DNA of 16,907 nt from JBFJVZ01 sp041623895. Lineage in GTDB: Bacteria > Planctomycetota > Planctomycetia > Pirellulales > Pirellulaceae. Shown here piece after piece: positions 7,949 to 14,321 of the stretch. Below the pieces are notes generated by a model. That model was not told where the DNA came from, searched no databases, and saw only the letters and a list, made by a program, of their open reading frames with translations. The position numbers were made by a program, and so were the translations under genes. Numbering within the stretch: the first letter of the stretch is position 1; every line of letters starts with the position of its first letter. Location of the stretch: contig JBFJVZ010000130.1 of NCBI GenBank assembly GCA_041623895.1, positions 1 through 16,907 of the forward strand, written 5' to 3'.

Positions 7949-9754
7949 ATGTCCCCCATGAAACTGTACGCCCTCGCTTTCCTCTGCGGTTTTTCGGCGG
8001 TTGCAGAGTCCGCACTGATACATGCCGCGGAGCGTCCCAATGTGATCCTGATCATCTGTGACGATCTGAATGACTACGTCGAAGGCTTTGGCGGGCATCC
8101 TCAGGCAAAGACGCCGAACATGGCTCGGCTTGCTCGCAGTGGGGTCTCGTTTACTCAGGCACATTGCAATAGTCCGATTTGCGGACCGTCGCGGGCGAGC
8201 CTCTTCACTGGCATCTATCCGCATAACTCCGGTTGCTTTGGCTTCACGAAGTGGGACGGCTACGAAGTCTTAAAGAACTCGCGGACAATCATGGACCACT
8301 TTCGCGAGAACGGTTACCAGACGCTTGGCACCGGCAAGCTGATGCACCACATGGTTCGGCAGGAGTGGAGGCAGTACGGCAATCCTGCTGACTACGGGCC
8401 GTTCGCGTTCGATGGGCAGGACAAAGTCGCCCACCCTGATGTGCCTGCGCCGTACCGTGAAATCGGCGCGGTCGACGGTTCTTTCGGGCCGCTCGTCAAT
8501 TTGGCTGGACGCAAGACGCCGGACGGAAGACCGCTGCAGTGGCAAACCGGTGGCTGGGGTAGAGTGCGGCCGCTGCGAGTCGATTCTCAGGAAGACCGCG
8601 AGCTGACGGCCGATGAATTGAACGGAAACTGGGCGGTCGAAAACATTCTCAGCCGGGCCGACAAACCCGGCAGGCAACCGTTCTTCATGGGGGTTGGCTT
8701 CATTCGGCCGCACACGCCATTGATCGTGCCACAAAAATTCTTCGACATGTTTCCGCTTGAGTCGATCGAGCTGCCCGTCATCCGGCCAGGGGATGTTGAA
8801 GACACGCATGCCAGATCAATTCGCGGCCTGCCCGGTGGCGCGGAACCGGACGCTCCTCGCAGCGAAGACATGGGAACGCGTTTGTTTAACACTTTGGTCA
8901 AGTCGTACGAATCGCAGGAAGACGCGCTGCGCCATTTCATTCAGGCGTATCTTGCCAGTGTTGTGTCGGTGGACGAACAAATCGGCAAGATTCTGGATGC
9001 CGTTGATAACTCGCCACTGCAAGACAACACGATCATTATCCTGACCAGCGATCACGGTTGGGGCATGGGTGAGAAGAATTATCTGTACAAGAATTCGCTG
9101 TGGCAGGAGAGCACTCGGGTGCCGCTGATCGTTCGCGCTCCGGGAGTTGGCAAAGCCGAAGGTGTCTCACCACAACCGGTTTCCCTGATCGATATCTACC
9201 CGACGCTGATTGATCTTTGCGGGCTGAGCGGCGAGACCAAGAAGAACGATAAAGGTCATCCGCTTGACGGCCATAGTCTGAAGCCGCTGCTTGAGGATCC
9301 AGCCAGCGGCGAGTGGTCCGGTCCCGCATCGGCTTTGACGACGCTTTACAAATGGCGGACAAGATACGATCCATCGCAGGAGAGCTATTCGCTACGGGCG
9401 GAGGACTGGCGGTTCATCCGCTACGAAAACGGGAAGGAAGAGCTGTATTTTACCAAGGACGACGCTCACGAATGGACGAACCTGGCGGATGATCCCGCTC
9501 ACGCCGAAACGCTCCATGCGTTCCGCCGACAACTGCGGGCGCGAATTCCAGCGCCCGGCTCCGACTTGCCACCACAACCGGCGTTCCAGCCGAAGAATCC
9601 GGCATCGAAAATCCCTGATCCAAAACCGGATGCCGAGGCTTGGAAAGACAAATACTTCGCGAAGCATCCCGCCGCCGACACCAACAAAGACGGCAAGCTG
9701 ACCTGGCCGGAATACAAAGCTTACCGAACCAAGTTTGATCCACCGCCGAAATAA
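7949..9754 (+). CDS. Secreted S1 sulfatase, iduronate-2-sulfatase-like, with C-terminal EF-hand
   Basis: 601-residue sulfatase ester hydrolase of the alkaline phosphatase superfamily. ATG 7949 and ATG 7958 (MKLYALAFLCGF) both precede a signal peptide ending near IHAA; the second may be the true start, as no Shine-Dalgarno decides between them. Key residues: ICDDLND metal site (D38, D39), CGPSR formylglycine site (C78), GTGKLMHH, GFIRPHTP, TSDHGWGMGEKN (D368, H369), SLIDIYPTL and EELYFTKDD. The order and wording match iduronate-2-sulfatase-like enzymes and resemble domain 2 of the preceding double sulfatase, without being a close copy. After a Pro-rich linker the C-terminus carries an EF-hand loop, DTNKDGKLTWPE, with ligand positions D577, N579, D581, K583, T585 and E588, suggesting calcium binding. 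The gene probably works with the upstream sulfatases on a sulfated glycan; the actual substrate is unknown. Confidence 0.92.
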   Translation: MSPMKLYALAFLCGFSAVAESALIHAAERPNVILIICDDLNDYVEGFGGHPQAKTPNMARLARSGVSFTQAHCNSPICGPSRASLFTGIYPHNSGCFGFTKWDGYEVLKNSRTIMDHFRENGYQTLGTGKLMHHMVRQEWRQYGNPADYGPFAFDGQDKVAHPDVPAPYREIGAVDGSFGPLVNLAGRKTPDGRPLQWQTGGWGRVRPLRVDSQEDRELTADELNGNWAVENILSRADKPGRQPFFMGVGFIRPHTPLIVPQKFFDMFPLESIELPVIRPGDVEDTHARSIRGLPGGAEPDAPRSEDMGTRLFNTLVKSYESQEDALRHFIQAYLASVVSVDEQIGKILDAVDNSPLQDNTIIILTSDHGWGMGEKNYLYKNSLWQESTRVPLIVRAPGVGKAEGVSPQPVSLIDIYPTLIDLCGLSGETKKNDKGHPLDGHSLKPLLEDPASGEWSGPASALTTLYKWRTRYDPSQESYSLRAEDWRFIRYENGKEELYFTKDDAHEWTNLADDPAHAETLHAFRRQLRARIPAPGSDLPPQPAFQPKNPASKIPDPKPDAEAWKDKYFAKHPAADTNKDGKLTWPEYKAYRTKFDPPPK

Positions 9755-9793
9755 CAACGCTTAAGAACGATCATCACCCAGAGCATAAGAATT

Positions 9794-9897
9794 TTTTGCA
9801 TGAAGCGACGGAACGTATTGGCAGCAAGCAGGTAACCCGCAGCGTCAGCGAGGGAGCTATGCCTTGTTCGCGCTGCGGGTTACCAATCTTCATGCAA
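9794..9897. repeat. Nested perfect inverted repeats in the sulfatase/cytochrome gap
   Basis: Two pairs of exact inverted repeats share one centre. The outer arms are tttgcatgaag at 9794-9804 and cttcatgcaaa at 9887-9897 (11 bp). The inner arms are ggtaacccgcagcg at 9830-9843 and cgctgcgggttacc at 9870-9883 (14 bp), with a 26-bp loop. The forward frame through the left inner arm reads VTRSVSEG, a phrase I recall as frequent in spurious planctomycete ORFs because the DNA is a dispersed repeat; that recollection needs a genome count. It may act as a transcript-end or processing hairpin for the sulfatase gene, or be a small non-coding mobile repeat. It lies wholly before the chosen start of the next gene. 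Confidence 0.8.
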
Positions 9898-9966
9898 AGT
9901 GTTCATCAGCGAGGCCGGATTTGTGGATGCTTCGCGCTTGTGTTGACCAGGAACGACCGCAGAACC

Positions 9967-12750
9967 ATGAATTCAACAAGTCTTAGATTGCTCGTCGCTG
10001 CCTGCAGTGTGTGTTTCAGCGCCCTTGCGGCCAGCGCTGGAGAAGTCGACTTCAAACGCGACATCGCTCCAATACTGGAAGAGCGGTGCTGGTACTGCCA
10101 TGGCGAAGACGAACAGGAATCGGGGCTGCGTCTCGATCTTCGCGCGAACATGCTACGTGGTGGTGACTCCGGTTTGTCCGCCGTTGTTCCCGGCAAGCCG
10201 GATAAGAGCTATCTGATTGACGTGGTGAAGCATCTCGACCCTGATCTCAAGATGCCGCCTGACGAGGACAAGATCCCCGCCAAAGAAATCGACCTGCTGA
10301 CTCGCTGGATCAAGGACGGCGCCGTCTGGCCCGGCCAGATGGCAGCTGTCGCCGAAGAGAAGTCTGATCATTGGTCATTTCAACCGATCGTGCGTCCGCC
10401 CGTGCCTGAACCGAAGGCCGGCGCCGTCGGCTCAGGCAATCCCATCGACGCCTTCCTGCTTGGGCGGCTGGCAAATGACACACTGACGTTTTCCGAACCC
10501 GCCGATCCTTGGTCGCTAATTCGGCGCACCTCGATTGTGCTGACCGGCTTGTCTCCAACACCCGAGGATGTTGAGCAATTCGTCAACGCCTATGAGCAGG
10601 ACTCCGACAAGGCGTACGCGAAACTCGTCGACCGACTGCTGGAATCACCGCACTTTGGCGAGCGCTGGGCGCAACACTGGCTGGATGTGATTCGCTGGGC
10701 GGAAACCAACGGCAGCGAAAGCAACATGTATCGCAAGAACGCCTGGATTTATCGCGACTATGTGATCCGCGCTTTCAACGAAGACAAGCCCTACGACCAG
10801 TTTTTGTTCGAACAAATCGCCGGCGACACCGTCGGCCAGGGCGACGCGATGGGGTATCTGGTTTCCGGTCCGCACGTGCCGGTTGCAACCGTCGGCCAGG
10901 AACCGGCGGCACGACGTCAGGCGCGAACCGATCGTATGGACGAAATCCTGCAAACGGTTGGCGCGTCGGCACTGGGCGTCACCATCGGATGCGCAAGATG
11001 TCACAATCACAAGTTCGATCCGATTTCGATCACAGACTATTACTCGATGTCCGCCGTGTTTCAGGACATTGAGTTCGGCAGCCGCTTTCCTGAATTGGCG
11101 GAAGATCATCCGCGGCGCGTACGTGGGAAAGAGTTGTACGGACAGATCTTCGAATTGCACGCGAAGCTGCGCGACATGGGCCCGTGGGAAGAAGACTGGA
11201 CGGGTTACAAAGAGCTTCACGTTCCCACGACGACGACTCAGAAGGTTCGCATCACTTTCAACTGGAACGGTGTACGATTGGATGAAATCGAGATCTTCGG
11301 TCCTAAAGAACGTCGCCGAAACCTGGCACTCGCATCCGCAGGGACCAAGGCATACAGCCCGCCAGAGATGGCAGTCGTTCGCGCGGAACTACATAAGGTC
11401 AACGATGGCGAGTACGGCACGGAGGGTTGGGGATGCAAGTCTCCCAAGGGCAGCAAGCAAAAGCCGTTCATTGAATTCAGCTTCCAGCAGCCGCACGAAT
11501 TTAATCGCATCCGCCTGAGCACCAACCGCGAAGACTTTCTGGAGACCGACTATTTGCTGGGGCTGAACAAGTTCAACTTCGGCGGCTATCGAGTGGAAGT
11601 AGAAGACACCGACGGCAAGTGGCAGCAAGTCGCCTCCACGATGGCCTTCGATCAATTGAACAAAAAGCATCCGTCCCGCGCTGCAATTCTATCGGAGTTG
11701 CAAACGCTGATTCACCAGGTAAACGAAGAAGGGCCCAAACCGAGCTTTGTTGCTCGCTTCGTTAAACCGGTGAAGACTCACGTCCTTAATCGCGGCAGCC
11801 CTGAAAGTCCCCGTGATGAAGTGTTTGCTGCCGGACTGCGGGAACTCGATGGCGACCTGCAGCTGCAGCAGTACGCATCGGGACGGCAGCGCCGCAAGGC
11901 GTTCGCCCAGTGGCTAACCGGCCCCACACACCCCCTGGCCGCGCGTGTCGCAGCCAATCGCCTCTGGCATCATATCTTCGGACGGGGAATCGTCTCGACA
12001 ACCAGCGATTTTGGAGCTGCCGGCGCACCGCCCACACATCCGAAATTGCTCGATTGGCTGGCTGCCGAGTTGATGCAGCCGACCCAATCTGACGAAAGCG
12101 TGAAGCCAGCCAATTGGTCCATGAAGCATCTGATTCGACTGATGGTCATGTCCCGCGCGTTCCGTCAATCCAGCTTGCCTCGCCAGCAAAGCATGTCCAT
12201 TGATGCGGATGCGACACTGCTCTGGCGATTTCCCCCCAAACGCGTGGAAGCCGAAGTCATTCGCGATTCGATCCTGCAAGCTTCGGGCTCGCTTGATCGT
12301 ACGATTGGTGGCCGCAGCTATCGAATCCACAATGTGAAAAAGCGATATGCGCAATGGGAAGTGACCGACAATCACGGTGCGGAAACATGGCGGCGGATGA
12401 TCTACCAGGAACGAATGCGTCGAGTGGACGACGGCATGTTTACGGCGTTCGACTTTCCCGACTGCGGCCAGGTTCGAGCGAAACGCCCCGTTTCGACCAC
12501 TCCGCTGCAGGCACTGAACCTGATGAACAGCGACTTCGTCATCGAACAATCGAAACTGATCGCCGACCGTGCCGCAAAAGATGCTGACGGCGACGCCAGC
12601 GAAGCAATCGAGCGCTGCTTTGAATTGCTTCTTGGCCGCGTTCCGGATGACCAGGAACGACGGACATGCCGGGCGCTGGCGAAACAAGACAACCTGTCGC
12701 TCGTTTGTCGAGCGTTAATCAATTCCAACGAATTTGCCTTCCTGCCATGA
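9967..12750 (+). CDS. PSCyt1-DUF1549-DUF1553 protein with discoidin-like insertion
   Basis: 927-residue exported planctomycete cytochrome c-type protein. ATG 9967 is chosen because it opens a signal peptide (MNSTSLRLLVAACSVCFSAL, cleavage near ASAG); the frame stays open upstream to 9796, but only through an inverted repeat. Order of parts: PSCyt1 at about 28-115 with heme motif CWYCH (C41, C44, H45) and KMPPDED; DUF1549 at about 158-370 with FGERWAQHWLDV and a second heme motif CARCH (C342, C345, H346); a beta-rich insertion at about 418-558 (VRITFNWNGVRLDEIEIFG, NRIRLSTNRED, YRVEVEDTDGKW) resembling an F5/8-type discoidin fold; and DUF1553 at about 635-927 (NRLWHHIFGRGIV, FRQSS, TPLQALNLMN). 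It overlaps the DUF1501 gene by 4 bp. Family function is unproven; redox or heme-dependent action on polysaccharides or organic matter at the cell surface is a hypothesis. Confidence 0.92.
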   Translation: MNSTSLRLLVAACSVCFSALAASAGEVDFKRDIAPILEERCWYCHGEDEQESGLRLDLRANMLRGGDSGLSAVVPGKPDKSYLIDVVKHLDPDLKMPPDEDKIPAKEIDLLTRWIKDGAVWPGQMAAVAEEKSDHWSFQPIVRPPVPEPKAGAVGSGNPIDAFLLGRLANDTLTFSEPADPWSLIRRTSIVLTGLSPTPEDVEQFVNAYEQDSDKAYAKLVDRLLESPHFGERWAQHWLDVIRWAETNGSESNMYRKNAWIYRDYVIRAFNEDKPYDQFLFEQIAGDTVGQGDAMGYLVSGPHVPVATVGQEPAARRQARTDRMDEILQTVGASALGVTIGCARCHNHKFDPISITDYYSMSAVFQDIEFGSRFPELAEDHPRRVRGKELYGQIFELHAKLRDMGPWEEDWTGYKELHVPTTTTQKVRITFNWNGVRLDEIEIFGPKERRRNLALASAGTKAYSPPEMAVVRAELHKVNDGEYGTEGWGCKSPKGSKQKPFIEFSFQQPHEFNRIRLSTNREDFLETDYLLGLNKFNFGGYRVEVEDTDGKWQQVASTMAFDQLNKKHPSRAAILSELQTLIHQVNEEGPKPSFVARFVKPVKTHVLNRGSPESPRDEVFAAGLRELDGDLQLQQYASGRQRRKAFAQWLTGPTHPLAARVAANRLWHHIFGRGIVSTTSDFGAAGAPPTHPKLLDWLAAELMQPTQSDESVKPANWSMKHLIRLMVMSRAFRQSSLPRQQSMSIDADATLLWRFPPKRVEAEVIRDSILQASGSLDRTIGGRSYRIHNVKKRYAQWEVTDNHGAETWRRMIYQERMRRVDDGMFTAFDFPDCGQVRAKRPVSTTPLQALNLMNSDFVIEQSKLIADRAAKDADGDASEAIERCFELLLGRVPDDQERRTCRALAKQDNLSLVCRALINSNEFAFLP

Positions 12751-14249
12751 CCAACCCTGAACTACTTTCGCTCCACGGTCGCCGCTTTCTGGATCGTCGC
12801 AGCTTTCTCAGCATGGCAGGTCTTTCTACGGCGGGACTTGCCTTGGCTGGCTTGCTGGACGCGGACAGCTTGCTGGCCGACGAACCAAGAACCGTTGGTG
12901 GCAAAACACCGATTCGGCCGGAAATTAATCCAAGCAATCCTTACGCGGCGCGTCAGCATCATTTCGACGTAGCCGCAAAACAGGTGCTGGTCATCTACTG
13001 TCCGGGGGCCGTCAGTCATGTTGACACGTTCGACTACAAGCCCGCGCTGGCGAAACTGGATGGCCAGAAACCACCGGGAATTCCCGCCGTTACCTTTGAA
13101 GGGCCAACGGGCAACATCGCCAGGCCGTTCTGGGAATTCAAGCCGCGAGGCGAGACCGGCAAGATGGTCTCTGAACTGTTGCCAAATCTCGCTCAGCAGG
13201 TTGACGACTTCTGTTTCTTCCACGCGCTTTCGACCGACACAAGTGCTCATCCGCAGGGTGAGAACTTCATGAACACCGGTTTCACGATGGAAGGCTTTCC
13301 GTCGTTTGGAGCCTGGGTCACCTACGCGCTGGGAACAGAGAATCAGGAACTGCCCGCGTTCGTCGCCATCAACGATCCGCGCGGCCTCGCACGCAGTGGC
13401 AAGAACAACTTTGGGAATGGATTTCTTCCGGCAGCGTTTCAGGGGACGGACTTCAACGCGAAAAACCCGCCGAACAACTTGCGTCGACCGGATTCCCTTT
13501 CCGTGGCAGACGATCAGGAAACCGTCGATTTGCTGAAACGACTGAATGCTCGCCATCTGGAAAAGTATCCAGACGACGGCAATCTGGCCGGCCGCATTGC
13601 CAGCTACGAACTGGCGGGCCGAATGCAGACATCCGTGCCGGAAGTCATGAACCTGTCAGGCGAGACGGAAGCAACCTTGAAGGCCTACGGTGTGGAAGGC
13701 GGCAGCGAACTCCGCGGCCAGTATGCCCGAAACTGTATCCTCGCTCGACGCCTGCTGGAGAAAGGCGTACGCGTCGTGCAACTCTTCAACGGCAGCGATC
13801 CCTCGGGCGGAAACGGAATCACCAACTGGGATTCGCATTCGGACATTGCCAAAACGCACGCGATGCAGGCTGAAATCATGGATCAGCCAACGGCCGCGCT
13901 GATCGCCGACATGAAACAGCGTGGCTTGCTTGAGCACACGTTGGTTGTGTGGGCCACTGAGTTCGGTCGCATGCCATTCCTGCAAGCTAACGGAACGGGG
14001 CGAGACCATAACCCCGGCGCCTTCACCTGTTTCCTCGCGGGCGCCGGAGTGAAGAAGGGATTCAGCCACGGCGAAAGCGACGAGTTTGGTTTCAAGGCCG
14101 CCACCGACAAGACGACCGTGTACGATTTCAACGCAACTCTGTTGCACCTGATGGGACTCGATCACGAGCGCCTGACCTTTTACCACAACGGTCTGGAGCG
14201 GCGGCTGACCAACGTCCACGGGCACGTCGTGAAAGCGGTCCTTGCGTAA
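12747..14249 (+). CDS. DUF1501 family Tat-exported protein
   Basis: 500-residue protein of the DUF1501 family, distantly related to sulfatases and alkaline phosphatases. The start is fixed by the ATGA overlap with the stop of the cytochrome gene (12747-12750), typical of translational coupling; the longer in-frame extension runs into the upstream gene. The N-terminus has a twin-arginine signal: DRRSFLSMAG with R17 and R18, followed by a hydrophobic stretch ending near LLADE, so export is expected in folded form, perhaps with bound metal. Family landmarks include YCPGAVSHVDTFDYKP, FMNTGFTMEGFPSFGAW, NWDSHSD, WATEFGRMPF, GRDHNPGAF and LLHLMGLDHERL near the end. DUF1549/DUF1553 and DUF1501 genes occur as pairs across planctomycetes, so the two products probably act together. 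No reaction is established for the family. Confidence 0.94.
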   Translation: MTNPELLSLHGRRFLDRRSFLSMAGLSTAGLALAGLLDADSLLADEPRTVGGKTPIRPEINPSNPYAARQHHFDVAAKQVLVIYCPGAVSHVDTFDYKPALAKLDGQKPPGIPAVTFEGPTGNIARPFWEFKPRGETGKMVSELLPNLAQQVDDFCFFHALSTDTSAHPQGENFMNTGFTMEGFPSFGAWVTYALGTENQELPAFVAINDPRGLARSGKNNFGNGFLPAAFQGTDFNAKNPPNNLRRPDSLSVADDQETVDLLKRLNARHLEKYPDDGNLAGRIASYELAGRMQTSVPEVMNLSGETEATLKAYGVEGGSELRGQYARNCILARRLLEKGVRVVQLFNGSDPSGGNGITNWDSHSDIAKTHAMQAEIMDQPTAALIADMKQRGLLEHTLVVWATEFGRMPFLQANGTGRDHNPGAFTCFLAGAGVKKGFSHGESDEFGFKAATDKTTVYDFNATLLHLMGLDHERLTFYHNGLERRLTNVHGHVVKAVLA

Positions 14250-14321
14250 CGAACCGTCCTGCTACTGAATGTTAGCCGCGGGTCCATGCGGAAGAAATTC
14301 CCTGCCGAAAGAATTCACGAA
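14250..14321. other. Short gap between DUF1501 and the fused esterase gene
   Basis: This 72-bp gap has no convincing terminator or promoter; the only self-complementary piece is a 4-bp ccgc/gcgg pair around gggtccat. With all neighbours on the + strand, read-through from the cytochrome/DUF1501 pair into the esterase gene is possible. Confidence 0.4.

Noticed and set aside
9796..9966. N-terminal extension of the cytochrome protein from 9796
   Set aside because: It translates the inverted repeat and lies before a clear signal peptide at 9967; it is non-coding repeat DNA that happens to be open.
11914..12687. Minus-strand frame of 257 codons opposite DUF1553
   Set aside because: Antisense to conserved coding sequence and without recognisable domains.
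12762..13556. Minus-strand frame of 264 codons opposite the DUF1501 gene
   Set aside because: It is antisense to a well-supported family gene, Arg-rich, and shows no motif; an effect of GC-rich codon use.
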